Origin: Thauera propionica
GTDB taxonomy: Bacteria > Pseudomonadota > Gammaproteobacteria > Burkholderiales > Rhodocyclaceae
Reading direction: 5' to 3'
DNA: 64,000 bases
Assembly (NCBI RefSeq): GCF_002245655.1
Contig: NZ_NOIH01000008.1
Location: 158,143 to 222,142 of the forward strand
The position numbers and the translations under genes were made by a program. Below the pieces are notes generated by a model. It saw only the letters and a program-made list of their open reading frames with translations, was not told the DNA's origin and ran no database searches. This document shows positions 1-9,696 of this stretch, piece after piece (the first letter of the stretch is position 1; the number at the start of each line of letters is the position of its first letter).

Positions 1-233
1 GCGCGGGCGATGCGCTCGTCACTGCCGGCGATGCGCGACAGCAGGCTGCGGCGCGCGCCATGCACGTCGGCGGTCGCAGCCGCGACGCGCAGGCCGGGGT
101 CGCCGCCGAGGGCGCGGAAGAACACGCCCGTCATGCGTTCGATCTCCTTCAGTTTCACCACGGCCTCGGGGTAGTGTCCGCCCGCTGCGCGGGTGATGAA
201 ACGGTGCCAGAGCTTGCCGACGACTTCTTCCAT
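1..233 (-). CDS. norD: NorD, nitric oxide reductase activation protein (N-terminal fragment, runs off the window)
   Basis: An ATG at 231-233 opens a frame that stays open to the left edge, giving 77 residues beginning MEEVVGKLWHRFITRAA and containing a segment FFRALGGDPGLRV. This resembles the N-terminus of NorD, the von Willebrand factor A protein that works with the NorQ AAA+ ATPase to activate cytochrome bc-type NO reductase. The VWA domain itself would lie outside the window. The start is three bases after the stop of the upstream polyferredoxin, so the two are probably co-transcribed. The family call rests on N-terminal resemblance plus the nor context (norQ, norE, norF on the same strand). 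Confidence 0.7.
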   Translation of the reverse strand, partial: MEEVVGKLWHRFITRAAGGHYPEAVVKLKEIERMTGVFFRALGGDPGLRVAAATADVHGARRSLLSRIAGSDERIAR

Positions 234-236
234 GCT

Positions 237-1256
237 TCAACGCTCCCGGATTGCACGGAAGCCGGCTTCGTTCTGCCGCGCGGCCTCGCCCGACACCCAG
301 GCCAGCAACGGGCCGTCCGGGTTGTCGCGTTGGGTCTCGCCGCAGGCATCGACGCACTGGGCGCATTGCGTGCAGGTGAACATGTGGCGCTTGATGTTGC
401 GCGGCTTGAGCCGCATCGGGCACACCGCGTCGCAGGCCGACTGGCGTTCGGGCAGGCAGCTTGCACAGTCGCTGGCGCGGTCGCGCTTGAAACCGACCAC
501 CATCGCGTCCTTGTTGCTCATCCACGCCAGGCTCTGGAACAGGCCGACGGCGCACACGAAGCGGCAGAACAGGTGGCGGGCGAAGAGGAATTCCAGGCTC
601 AGCACCACGGTGGCGGCGGTGATGAAAATGAACTGGTTGCGGGTGAGACTGCCGCTGAACAGGTTGCCGTAGACCTCGGCCGGCGGCAGCAGGTAGGTGA
701 GCAGCACCACTGCCCACAGGAAGGCGAAGGCCACGGCTGCCGGCACGACCACCGCCCACCAGCGCGCATCCACGCGGCGCGGGCTGCCATCGCTGTTCCA
801 GCGCGGCAGCGGGAACTTCTCCCACACGCTGGGCTTGCCCGAGGCGCGCGCCATCAGCTTGTTGATCGTCTCGACGACAGAGAAGTGCGGGCACAGCCAG
901 CCGCAGTACAGCCGGCCCCACTTCCACGCCGCCCAGATGAAGAGCCCGGCGCCGGCGAACAGGGGCACGAACAGGCGCAGCATGATGTTGCCGGCCGCTT
1001 CCAGCGCAGTGGCCTTGCCGGCGAGGAAGTCGTCCAGCCCCAGCCGCCATTCCATGCCCAGCAGCCAGGCGTGGTCGGCGTTGAGGTCGTAGCGCAGCAG
1101 GTCGAATACCGGTGCGAGCACGAACAGCACGAAGAAGCCGACCTGGAAGGCGAGGCGCTTGCCTTGGCGGCTGCGCGGCGCGGCGGCGCCGGCCACGGCG
1201 ATGGGGATGAAGCGCTGCGGCCGTGGCGTGCTGCTAGGGGAGCTCAATTCAGTCAT
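237..1256 (-). CDS. NapH/CcoG-like membrane polyferredoxin of the nor cluster
   Basis: This 339-residue protein has about five hydrophobic segments. It carries the CGWLCPHF loop typical of NapH/NosR/CcoG-type membrane ferredoxins, a second FCRFVC loop, and C-terminal cysteine clusters for two 4Fe-4S centres: CASC...CDAVCP near residue 260 and CTQCAQCVDAC near residue 295. Family members pass electrons from the membrane or help assemble metal centres of respiratory enzymes. The ATG overlaps the stop of the upstream 140-residue protein (ATGA type) and norD follows immediately, so it belongs to the norEFQ...D operon. Its substrate is not known; a role in electron supply to, or assembly of, the NO reductase is inferred from position only. 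Confidence 0.8.
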   Translation of the reverse strand: MTELSSPSSTPRPQRFIPIAVAGAAAPRSRQGKRLAFQVGFFVLFVLAPVFDLLRYDLNADHAWLLGMEWRLGLDDFLAGKATALEAAGNIMLRLFVPLFAGAGLFIWAAWKWGRLYCGWLCPHFSVVETINKLMARASGKPSVWEKFPLPRWNSDGSPRRVDARWWAVVVPAAVAFAFLWAVVLLTYLLPPAEVYGNLFSGSLTRNQFIFITAATVVLSLEFLFARHLFCRFVCAVGLFQSLAWMSNKDAMVVGFKRDRASDCASCLPERQSACDAVCPMRLKPRNIKRHMFTCTQCAQCVDACGETQRDNPDGPLLAWVSGEAARQNEAGFRAIRER

Positions 1257-1671
1257 GCTCGCGCGGCCCGAAGATGGGATAACGCCAGCTGCGGCCGTTG
1301 ATTGCGCGCGACAGACCCAGCACGCCGAGCAGGATCAGCCCGGCGTGGACGAGCGTGAAGTACAGCACGCCGATGACCCACGACCAGGGGTTGTCGAAAC
1401 CGCCGAGGGCGAAGATGGCGACGCTCAGGCTCACCAGCAGGGTGCCGCCCCAGATGCAGGTCCAGCCGGTCTGGCGCAGGTGGTTGCGTACCAGCGGGTC
1501 AGGATTGTTGTGGTGCTTCGCCCACAACACCATCAGCACCAGGAAGGCGAGCCCCGGCGCCAGCATCAGGTTGATGAGGAAAAGGGCCTCGGCCACCACC
1601 GCGAGGCGGGGGCCTGGCATCACATGACGCAGTGGGTCCGGGCGCAGTGGGTCGGGGCGTTCGATCGGCAT
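1249..1671 (-). CDS. Small integral membrane protein of the nor operon
   Basis: The protein has 140 residues. A proline-rich cytoplasmic start is followed by three or four hydrophobic stretches (around 24-48, 70-90, 95-118). There is no cofactor motif. It sits 28 bases after norQ and overlaps the next gene, so it is translated with the nor accessory genes. I recognise no named family. Proteins of this shape occur in nor clusters of Rhodocyclales, but the function is unknown. The ATG at 1669-1671 was taken; an internal Met at residue 18 is an alternative start that would remove the repeated PDPLRPDPLR stretch. Confidence 0.7.
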   Translation of the reverse strand: MPIERPDPLRPDPLRHVMPGPRLAVVAEALFLINLMLAPGLAFLVLMVLWAKHHNNPDPLVRNHLRQTGWTCIWGGTLLVSLSVAIFALGGFDNPWSWVIGVLYFTLVHAGLILLGVLGLSRAINGRSWRYPIFGPREHD

Positions 1672-1699
1672 GGTCGGCGGCTCGGGTCGGCGGCGAGCG

Positions 1700-2512
1700 T
1701 CAGCGGCCGAAGGTGGCAGAGACCACCTCCATCAGTGCCTCGGCCACTTCGGCGTCATCGGTCAGGCTCTCGATGATGCCGACGCGGCAGGCGGCCACCG
1801 GATCCATGCCGTCCTTGACCAGCAGTGCGGCGTAGATCAGCAGGCGGGTGCTGGCGGCTTCCTCGAGGTCGCGGTCCTTGAGCGCACGCAGCGCGCCTGC
1901 GATGGTGACCAGTCGGCGGGCAAGGTCGGGCGCGCAGCCGGTCTCGCCGAGCAGGATGGCTTCTTCCTGTTCCGCGCGCGGGAAATCGAAGCGGATGCTG
2001 ACGAAGCGCTGGCGCGTGGAAGGCTTCATGCCCTTGAGCAGGTTCTGGTAGCCCGGGTTGTAGGACACGACCAGCATGAAGCTGGGTGGTGCCTCGAGCA
2101 GTTCTCCGGTGCGGTCGATGGGCAGGATGCGGCGGTCGTCGGCCAGCGGATGCAGCACCACCGTGGTGTCCTTGCGTGCCTCCACGACTTCGTCGAGGTA
2201 GCAGATGCCACCTTCGCGTACGGCGCGGGTCAGCGGGCCGTCGCACCATACGGTCTTGCCGTCGCCGATGAGATGGCGGCCGACCAGATCGGCGGCGGTG
2301 AGGTCGTCGTGGCAGGCCACGGTGTACAGCGGAAGGCCGAGGCGAGCCGCCATGTGGGCGACGAAGCGGGTCTTGCCGCAGCCGGTGGGGCCCTTGATCA
2401 ACAGCGGCAGGCGGTTCTTCCACGCGTGCTCGAACACCGCGATTTCGTCTCCGGCGGCCTGATAGTAGGGCAGGTCGAGTTGTGCGGCGCCTGCGAGGTT
2501 TTCCATTTTCAT
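1700..2512 (-). CDS. norQ: NorQ/CbbQ family AAA+ ATPase (MoxR type)
   Basis: This is a 270-residue MoxR-class ATPase. It has Walker A GPTGCGKT near residue 40, Walker B ICYLDEV near 100, and the CbbQ/NirQ-like stretch VSYNPGYQNLLKGMKPSTRQRF. NorQ works with NorD to insert or activate the non-haem iron of NO reductase, by analogy with CbbQ-CbbO. The frame is open upstream to 2746, but the ATG at 2510-2512 overlaps the norF stop as ATGA and begins exactly where NorQ/CbbQ proteins begin (MKMENLAG), so that start was chosen. A second ATG two codons later is equally possible. It is co-transcribed with norF and norE. Confidence 0.9.
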   Translation of the reverse strand: MKMENLAGAAQLDLPYYQAAGDEIAVFEHAWKNRLPLLIKGPTGCGKTRFVAHMAARLGLPLYTVACHDDLTAADLVGRHLIGDGKTVWCDGPLTRAVREGGICYLDEVVEARKDTTVVLHPLADDRRILPIDRTGELLEAPPSFMLVVSYNPGYQNLLKGMKPSTRQRFVSIRFDFPRAEQEEAILLGETGCAPDLARRLVTIAGALRALKDRDLEEAASTRLLIYAALLVKDGMDPVAACRVGIIESLTDDAEVAEALMEVVSATFGR

Positions 2513-2796
2513 TGCGGCAGTCCCTTGATGTATGCGATGGCGATGATGGCCCAGACGAGGATCATCCAGCCCAGCGTCAGCGCGCGCCAAAGCAGCGGCG
2601 CGTGGCGTAGCGCCATGAAGTCGAGGATGATCACGGCGCCCTTCCAGAACGAGATCAGGGCCAGGATGGCGATGGCGCCCTTGCCGGTGGCGCCCAGGGC
2701 GCCCATGCCCCAGGTGAGCAGCGTGGCGACGATCAGCGTCGCCCACAGCAGGGTAGCGCGGCGCGGGGTGCCATGGACGTCGGAACTGGAATGCAT
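2509..2796 (-). CDS. norF: NorF-like membrane protein (cytochrome oxidase subunit IV-like)
   Basis: This is a 95-residue protein with three transmembrane helices and the COX4-like signature SFWKGAVIILDFMALRHAP, matching the small NorF protein found next to norE. NorF supports NO reductase activity but is not a catalytic subunit. The start at 2794-2796 is preferred because GAGGG lies 7 bases upstream. A Met at 2820 would overlap the norE stop by 14 bases and has no good ribosome site. The stop overlaps norQ (ATGA). Confidence 0.8.
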   Translation of the reverse strand: MHSSSDVHGTPRRATLLWATLIVATLLTWGMGALGATGKGAIAILALISFWKGAVIILDFMALRHAPLLWRALTLGWMILVWAIIAIAYIKGLPQ

Positions 2797-2806
2797 GCCT
2801 GTGCCC

Positions 2807-3418
2807 TCAGTGGATGACATAGACCAGCGGGAACAGGATCAGCCACACCAGATCCACCATGTGCCAGTACGCGGCGCCGGTCTCGAGGCCGTTCATGTCG
2901 CCTGGGCCATATCGTCCCGCCCGTGCGCCATTCCACATCGCGACCAGGATCACCATGCCCAGAATGACGTGCATGAAGTGGAAGAAGGTCAGCGACAGGT
3001 AGAACATGTGGAAGGGGCTGCTGGACAGACTGATGTTGTGCTCGAATGCCGCTGCGTACTCGAACATCTTCACCATCAGGAAACCGCCACCGCAGGCGAT
3101 GGCTGCGAGCAGCCAGCGTGCGCACGATTGCGACAGGCGGTGTTCGGCAGCCTGCACGGCACGGACCACGAAGTAGCTGGCGGTGAGCAGAAGGATGGTG
3201 TTCAGCGCGCCGGCGTTGCGGTTGAGCGCCGCCTGCTCGGCATCGAACAACTCGATGTTGTTCGCGCGGGTGAAGGCATAAGCGGCGAAGAAGACGCCGA
3301 AGGCGAGCAACTCGGCGAGGATGAAGAACCAGATCGCGAGATCGCCTGCCAGGCGTGGACCGGCGGACGTCTGCTCGGGCGCCGCGACGGGCGACGCGGA
3401 AAGGGTGTGCTGTTCCAT
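2807..3418 (-). CDS. norE: NorE, cytochrome c oxidase subunit III family protein
   Basis: The 203-residue membrane protein has five or six helices and the subunit III pattern (WFFILAELLAFGVFFAAY, then FFHFMHVILGM, then WHMVDLVWLILFPLVY). Its length fits NorE rather than full CoxC, because NorE lacks the first two helices of oxidase subunit III. NorE/NorF are non-catalytic helpers of NO reductase. It is the first gene of the leftward norE-norF-norQ-orf-polyferredoxin-norD unit. No clear Shine-Dalgarno precedes the ATG at 3418, and a candidate FNR/DNR half-palindrome lies about 42 bp upstream. Confidence 0.88.
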   Translation of the reverse strand: MEQHTLSASPVAAPEQTSAGPRLAGDLAIWFFILAELLAFGVFFAAYAFTRANNIELFDAEQAALNRNAGALNTILLLTASYFVVRAVQAAEHRLSQSCARWLLAAIACGGGFLMVKMFEYAAAFEHNISLSSSPFHMFYLSLTFFHFMHVILGMVILVAMWNGARAGRYGPGDMNGLETGAAYWHMVDLVWLILFPLVYVIH

Positions 3419-3453
3419 GCGGCGCAGTCTAGGCAGGGGCGCGGCAAATTAAA

Positions 3454-3467
3454 TTGATCGCGGTTAA
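3454..3467 (-). promoter_or_regulatory. Candidate FNR/DNR-type box upstream of norE
   Basis: The sequence TTGATCGCGGTTAA matches TTGAT-N4-ATCAA/GTCAA at 8 of 10 informative positions. It lies in the 187-bp gap between norE (leftward) and a GGDEF gene (rightward). If it acts as a class II site, the start point would fall almost at the norE ATG, implying a leaderless or very short leader, so the assignment is weak. Confidence 0.35.
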
Positions 3468-3605
3468 CCGGGGCCGCGCGATGTGCTGACTGCGGGCCTT
3501 CCGGCAGTCGGGGGGCGGTTGCAGGGGCTCATGTTGCGGTCGTTTGGGGTCGGGGCTATCGTTTCGTCGACAAGCCTTGGGGCCGGCATCTGCAGGGAGG
3601 TGGCG

Positions 3606-4904
3606 ATGGTTCAGGGTGTGCAGGATCTGGAGTTGCTGCAGAAGCTGCACGTGGGTGTCGTCGTGCATGCGGCCGATGCACGCGTCATTTTCCTGAACGA
3701 CCGTGCCTGCGACCTGTTGGGTATTTCGAAGCGCGACATGCTTGGCGCACTGGATCTGATGCCGGGCTGGTCATTGCAGGATGAGAAGGGTCACTGGCTT
3801 TCGCCCGAGGATTACCCCGTCAATCGCGTGATTTCCACCCGCCTTCCGCTGGCGGAGCAGGTACTGGGTGTGGTGCGGCCCGGGATCGAGGGGGTGGCTT
3901 GGGCCATGGTCAGCGCTTTCCCTGTCTTCGATCCGCGTGGTGCCCTCGAGAAGATCGTCATCAGCTTCTACGATGTCTCGCAGCTCAAGCGTACGGAGGC
4001 CGTGCTCAAGGAGCGCGCCGAGCAGTTGCGCTTCGTCCTCGAGGGCGCGGATCTCGGGCTGTGGGACTGGAGCATCCTCACCGGCGAGGTGATGCGCAAC
4101 GAACGCTGGGCAACGATGCTTGGCTATACCTACGAGGAAATCGAACATACGACGATGCAGTGGTCCGACTTCGTCCATCCGGATGACCGTGAGCGGGCGT
4201 GGGCTTCGATCAATGCGGTGCTCGCCGGGCGGGCGCCGACCCACAAGCTCGAGTACCGGATGCAGCACAAGGACGGTTCCTACCGCTGGATTCTCGATCA
4301 GGCCAACGTCACGCAGCGCGACGAGCAGGGCAGGCCGACCCGGATGTGCGGCATCCATGCCGACGTGACCGAGCGCAAGCTGCTCGAGGAAGAAGTCGCG
4401 CGGCAGGCGCGGACGGATTACCTGACCGGCGTCTTCAACCGCAGACATTTCATGGCCCTGGGCGGCGCCGAGATCGAACGCGCCAGGCGCTACGTAAGTG
4501 AGCTATCCATCCTCATGCTGGACGTCGATGCCTTCAAACGCATCAACGACCGGTATGGACACCACGTCGGCGACGCCGTGCTCCGCAAGCTCGCCGATGG
4601 TTGCCACAGCGCGTTGCGATCGCTTGACGTATTCGGCCGGCTCGGCGGGGAGGAGTTCGCAATCCTGCTGCCGGAAACGGGCCTTGCGGCGGCGGCGGAA
4701 GTCGCCGAGCGCCTGAGACTGCTGCTTGCCGAAGCGCAGGTGCCTATCGAGGGCGGGCAGGTCGTCCGGTTCACCGTTTCAATCGGGGTTGCCTCGATGT
4801 CCTCGCCCGAGGACAGCATCGACACCCTGCTCAATACCGCGGACCGAGCGCTCTACGCGGCAAAGCATGCGGGGCGGAACAGGGTGCATACCCTGAGCAG
4901 CTAG
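3606..4904 (+). CDS. PAS-PAS-GGDEF diguanylate cyclase
   Basis: The 432-residue cytosolic protein has two PAS domains (about 5-120 and 135-260; the second is of PAS_3 type with GLWDWSILTGEV and HPDDRERAW). A C-terminal GGDEF domain carries the active-site GGEEF and an upstream RSLD inhibitory I-site, so it should make cyclic di-GMP and be product-inhibited. The start at 3606 was chosen because GGGAGG lies just upstream and it opens MVQGVQDLELLQKLHVGVV, a normal PAS beginning; the frame is open back to 3483. It is divergent from norE and lies between the two nor units, which raises the possibility of a link between NO respiration and c-di-GMP. The ligand of the PAS domains cannot be read from sequence. 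Confidence 0.85.
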   Translation: MVQGVQDLELLQKLHVGVVVHAADARVIFLNDRACDLLGISKRDMLGALDLMPGWSLQDEKGHWLSPEDYPVNRVISTRLPLAEQVLGVVRPGIEGVAWAMVSAFPVFDPRGALEKIVISFYDVSQLKRTEAVLKERAEQLRFVLEGADLGLWDWSILTGEVMRNERWATMLGYTYEEIEHTTMQWSDFVHPDDRERAWASINAVLAGRAPTHKLEYRMQHKDGSYRWILDQANVTQRDEQGRPTRMCGIHADVTERKLLEEEVARQARTDYLTGVFNRRHFMALGGAEIERARRYVSELSILMLDVDAFKRINDRYGHHVGDAVLRKLADGCHSALRSLDVFGRLGGEEFAILLPETGLAAAAEVAERLRLLLAEAQVPIEGGQVVRFTVSIGVASMSSPEDSIDTLLNTADRALYAAKHAGRNRVHTLSS

Positions 4905-4941
4905 GGTCGCGTCTGCGATCCGCACGGGCTCCGGCGCCGGG

Positions 4942-6012
4942 TCAGGGGCGTTCGGTCGTCAGGACGGTTCCAAGCCAGTGCCGCGTCACATCTAGCATGC
5001 GGCTGGCGAAGCCCCATTCGTTGTCAAACCACACCACCAGGTTGAGCAGCCTTGGCCCGATCATGCGCGTCTGGCCGCCATCGACGATGGCCGAATGCGG
5101 GTCGTGGTTGAAATCGATGGAGGCGTGGGGGTCGTCCGACCAGGCGATGAGCCGGCGATAGGCGCCCTCGCTGGCGGCGCGCAGCAGCGCGTTGATGCGT
5201 GCGGCGTCGGCATCCTCCGCCAGTTGCAGCACCATGTCGATCGCCGAGACGTTGTGCGTGGGCACGCGTATGGCCTTGGCCTGCACTTTGCCGGCCAGTT
5301 CCGGCAGCAGGCGCTCGACGCCGCGCGCGAGGCCGGTGGACACCGGAATGATCGACTGCATGGCCGAGCGCGTGCGGCGCAGGTCGGCGTGGTGGTAGCC
5401 GTCGATCAGGGGCTGGTCGTTCATTGCCGAGTGCAGCGTCGTCAGCAGCACGTTCTCCAGGCCGAGCTCGCGCTGCAACAGCGCCAGCACCGGGATGACG
5501 GCGTTGGTGGTGCAGGAAGCGTTCGACACCAGGCGAGCATCGGCGCCCAGGCCGGATTCGTTGATGCCGTAAACGATGGTCGCGTCGACGTCCTCGGCGC
5601 TGTTGCCTGGGTGCGACAGCAGCAGGCGCGGGCAGCCGGCATCGAGAAAGCGCTTGAGCGCGCTGCGGCTGCTGTACTGCCCGGAGCATTCGACGACGAG
5701 GTCGACCTCGTGGGCCGACCAGTTGACCGCCTCGGGCGTCGTGGCGTGGCTCACCTCGATCGCATGGCCGTCGATGACCAGCCTGCCTTCGGCCGCTGCC
5801 ACTTCGCCGGGGAAGCGGCCATGCGTGGAGTCGAAGCGGGTCAGGTAGGCGATGCTGGCAAGGTCCGCCGGCTCGTTGATGGCGACGACCTGGAACTGCC
5901 CGGCCAGCCCGGACTCGTGCAGCGCGCGCAGATAGCAGCGGCCGATGCGACCATAGCCGTTGATCGCAATACGGTGGGGGCGGGGCAGGGCAGGCTGGCT
6001 GGGGCGGGACAC
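4942..6012 (-). CDS. epd: Erythrose-4-phosphate dehydrogenase / GAPDH-family protein
   Basis: This 356-residue GAPDH-family enzyme has a Rossmann start INGYGRIGR near residue 18, a catalytic cysteine in SNASCTTN, and the Epd-like block LHSAMNDQPLIDGYHHADLR in place of the GAPDH equivalent. Epd oxidises D-erythrose 4-phosphate to 4-phosphoerythronate for pyridoxal phosphate synthesis. The AMNDQ and DLRRTR features favour Epd over glycolytic GAPDH, but substrate preference is inferred. It lies on the same strand as norB, downstream of a strong terminator, so it is probably a separate unit. Confidence 0.8.
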   Translation of the reverse strand: MSRPSQPALPRPHRIAINGYGRIGRCYLRALHESGLAGQFQVVAINEPADLASIAYLTRFDSTHGRFPGEVAAAEGRLVIDGHAIEVSHATTPEAVNWSAHEVDLVVECSGQYSSRSALKRFLDAGCPRLLLSHPGNSAEDVDATIVYGINESGLGADARLVSNASCTTNAVIPVLALLQRELGLENVLLTTLHSAMNDQPLIDGYHHADLRRTRSAMQSIIPVSTGLARGVERLLPELAGKVQAKAIRVPTHNVSAIDMVLQLAEDADAARINALLRAASEGAYRRLIAWSDDPHASIDFNHDPHSAIVDGGQTRMIGPRLLNLVVWFDNEWGFASRMLDVTRHWLGTVLTTERP

Positions 6013-6112
6013 GTCGGATTCCGGGGGTGTTGCGGAAAGGGGAAACGGGATTCTAACGGCTGCCAGGGGGCTTCCCGCGTGGGGGACGCAAAAAGCACGC
6101 GGAGCGTGGACG

Positions 6113-6138
6113 AAAAAAGGGGCGGCCTAAGCCGCCCC
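6113..6138 (-). terminator. Rho-independent terminator of norCB
   Basis: Read on the minus strand, GGGGCGGC-TTAG-GCCGCCCC forms an 8-bp G/C stem with a tetraloop, followed by six T residues. It lies 56 bases after the norB stop. Confidence 0.85.
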
Positions 6139-6193
6139 AACCCCTTCCCCTGGTCGCCCAGGAGTTACTGCGGAGAGACACCGGTTATCGTCG

Positions 6194-7609
<1,416 letters not shown>

Positions 7610-8035
7610 TTAGCCTTCGATGTTCGGCGGCCAGTTGGCCGTGTTGATCTCGGACGTGTACTTCAGGAAGGCGACGAGGTCGTCGAGCTCCTGGTCGGTC
7701 AGGTGGAAGTTGGGCATCTGGCGACGGCCCGGCGCACCGGTGGGCTGGCTCTGCATCCAAGCCTTGATGAATTCCGGTCCGCGGCGGGTGTAGACGTTGC
7801 CGAGTTCCGGAGCGAAGTAGGCGCCTTCACCCAGCAGGGTGTGGCAGCCCAGACAGTTGCGGGTTTCCCAGATGTGCTTGCCGGCAGCGACCTGGGGCGT
7901 GATGTTGGCCGAGTTGTCCCGCGATGGCAGTTCGCGTTCGGTGTCGAAGGTCAGCGCAAGGAACAGGAGGAAGAAGAAAACCGTTCCCCCGTAGAAGATG
8001 TTCCGCGCCATTGATTTGGTGAAAATGCCGCTCAT
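7610..8035 (-). CDS. norC: NorC, membrane-anchored cytochrome c subunit of NO reductase
   Basis: The 141-residue protein has one N-terminal transmembrane anchor (about residues 11-31), a haem c attachment motif CLGCH near residue 61, and a probable axial methionine in QMPNFHL near 108. It accepts electrons from periplasmic cytochromes and passes them to NorB. The ATG at 8033-8035 has GAGGAG six bases upstream; the longer open frame to 8656 runs through the promoter and is not coding. norC is the first gene of the norCB unit. Confidence 0.96.
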   Translation of the reverse strand: MSGIFTKSMARNIFYGGTVFFFLLFLALTFDTERELPSRDNSANITPQVAAGKHIWETRNCLGCHTLLGEGAYFAPELGNVYTRRGPEFIKAWMQSQPTGAPGRRQMPNFHLTDQELDDLVAFLKYTSEINTANWPPNIEG

Positions 8036-8137
8036 CGCGCACTCCTCATCATTGGTCTCGTTTTCAGGATTGGTGTCAGTGGTCAGGGGTACAACTGAAG
8101 GGATACTGCATCCCACGGCAATGCCGATGGTGAGCGC

Positions 8138-8179
8138 ATGGTAGGGAGGGGGGGCAGCCCCCTCCATGATTTGCATCAA
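8138..8179 (-). promoter_or_regulatory. norCB promoter: FNR/DNR-type box at -41.5 with a -10 element
   Basis: On the minus strand TTGATGCAAATCAT (8166-8179) matches TTGAT-N4-ATCAA at 9 of 10 positions. A -10-like TACCAT lies at 8138-8143, which puts the predicted start near 8131. The box is then centred 41.5 bp upstream, the classic class II activator position for FNR/DNR/NNR regulators. A leader of roughly 95 bases would separate this start from norC. Which CRP-family regulator binds (FNR for oxygen or DNR/NNR for NO) cannot be told from the half-sites alone. Confidence 0.75.
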
Positions 8180-8260
8180 GATTGGCCAGGCGCCTGCGAG
8201 ACGCGGCGGATGCCTGCGTGCAGGTGCAGAACCGCGGCACAGGCCGGGTTGGAGGGCAGC

Positions 8261-9016
8261 ATGGCAATGACGGGATGGTGGCATGGGGCGCGACGGTGGC
8301 TCGGTATGGCGGCAGTGGGACTGTGCGTCGCATCGCCTCCCAGTGCGGCAGAGATTGCCGTGGACGTCGGTCATACGCTGGTCGCGCCGGGCGCGACGAG
8401 TGCGCGCGGGCGTAGCGAGTTCGAGTTCAACCTGGATCTGGCTCGGGCATTGGTGGAGGCGCTGGAGGGACGTGGTCTTCCGGTGCGGCTGATCAACGAG
8501 GATGGCCGGATCCCGAGCCTGCAGGCTCGCCCGCAGGCCGCGTCGGGCAGCGACTTCCTGATCTCCGTGCATCACGACTCGGTCGGGGAGCACGAGCTGC
8601 GCCCCTGGGTGTGGGAAGGGCAGGCGCTGAACTACAACGATGACTTTGCCGGCCACTCGCTCTTTGTTTCACGCGATAATCCCGATACCGCGCGCAGCAT
8701 CCTGTGCGCGCGAATCATCGGTGCCCGTCTGCAGCGCATGGGTTTCGTCCCGACGCACAAGAACGGCCGCAGACGCGCCTATGCCGATACCCAGCATGCC
8801 GTGCATTACTACGATGGCCTGGCGGTGCTGCGTCATGCGCGGATGCCGGCGGTGCTGTTCGAGGCCGGGGTCATCAAGAACCGCGACGAGGAGCTGCTGC
8901 TACGCGACGAAGCGCGCATTCGCCTGATGGCCGACGGCATCGCCACCGGTCTGGCGGCCTGCCTGAGAAATGGCGTGCCGGCTGACGGCGAGGCCGAGGC
9001 GGATGCGCTGTCCTGA
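8261..9016 (+). CDS. Periplasmic N-acetylmuramoyl-L-alanine amidase (Amidase_3 fold)
   Basis: This 251-residue protein begins with a signal peptide (about residues 1-30, ending SPPSAA). The following Amidase_3-like domain has VDVGHT near residue 35, an acidic residue in RSEFEFNLDLA near 55, ISVHHDS near 102 and VLFEAGVIKN near 200, matching zinc ligands and the catalytic glutamate of AmiC-type amidases. The first zinc ligand context (VDVGH) differs slightly from the usual DxGHGG. It would cleave the stem peptide from murein. The start was chosen from GGAGGG upstream and the signal peptide; the open frame to 8138 crosses the norC promoter. It is divergent from norCB. Confidence 0.82.
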   Translation: MAMTGWWHGARRWLGMAAVGLCVASPPSAAEIAVDVGHTLVAPGATSARGRSEFEFNLDLARALVEALEGRGLPVRLINEDGRIPSLQARPQAASGSDFLISVHHDSVGEHELRPWVWEGQALNYNDDFAGHSLFVSRDNPDTARSILCARIIGARLQRMGFVPTHKNGRRRAYADTQHAVHYYDGLAVLRHARMPAVLFEAGVIKNRDEELLLRDEARIRLMADGIATGLAACLRNGVPADGEAEADALS

Positions 9017-9154
9017 AGCCGCCCACGCGCGGGGCTAAAGATTCGCCGTTTGAGGCCGTGAGTGACATTGTTGGCGGACAGTGTGGCGGCCGGGGCTCGG
9101 CATGCGCCGGAGGCCCGACAACGGGAAGGAAATCCCGAATCTGGAGAAAGACAA

Positions 9155-9682
9155 TTGAAGCCCAAGATCGCCCCGACACAGCATGAGGTGCGACTGCAGG
9201 ACAGCGACCTCATCGTGTCCAAGACCGACCTTACCGGTCGCATCACCTACGTCAACCGCACCTTCATGCGCATCTCGAACTATTCGGAGTCCGAGGTGCT
9301 GGGCAAGCAGCACAACGTGGTGCGCCACCCCGACATGCCGCGCGGCGTCTATCGATTGATGTGGGAGACGCTGAAGGACGAGCGCGAGTTCTTCGGCGTG
9401 GTCAAGAACATGACGGCCGATGGTGATTTCTACTGGGTGCTCGCCAACGTCACGCTCGACCGTCTGCCGGATGGCGAGGTCGTGGGCTACTACTCGGTGC
9501 GGCGCAGTGTTTCGGCAGAGGCGATCGGCATCGCATCCGAGCTTTACGCCCAGATGATGCGGATCGAGCGCGATGCGGGCGCGGCGAGCGCCCCCGAGGC
9601 CTCGCTCGCCTGGCTGCGCAGGACGCTGGCAGAGAAGACCACCGATTATGACCAGTTCGTGCTTGCGAACTGCCTCGGGTAA
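9155..9682 (+). CDS. Aer-like PAS sensor protein (single PAS domain)
   Basis: The protein has about 175 residues and a single PAS domain (about residues 15-115) with the Aer-type core [19 protein letters not shown] and [16 protein letters not shown], followed by a short helical tail. Aer-type PAS domains bind FAD and sense redox state or oxygen. The preferred start is TTG at 9155 with GGAG eight bases before it; the ATG at 9062 would add 31 residues that look non-conserved. It lies 14 bases before a chemoreceptor that has no sensor domain, so the two probably act together. Confidence 0.8.
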   Translation: MKPKIAPTQHEVRLQDSDLIVSKTDLTGRITYVNRTFMRISNYSESEVLGKQHNVVRHPDMPRGVYRLMWETLKDEREFFGVVKNMTADGDFYWVLANVTLDRLPDGEVVGYYSVRRSVSAEAIGIASELYAQMMRIERDAGAASAPEASLAWLRRTLAEKTTDYDQFVLANCLG

Positions 9683-9696
9683 GGACGGAGTCCACC

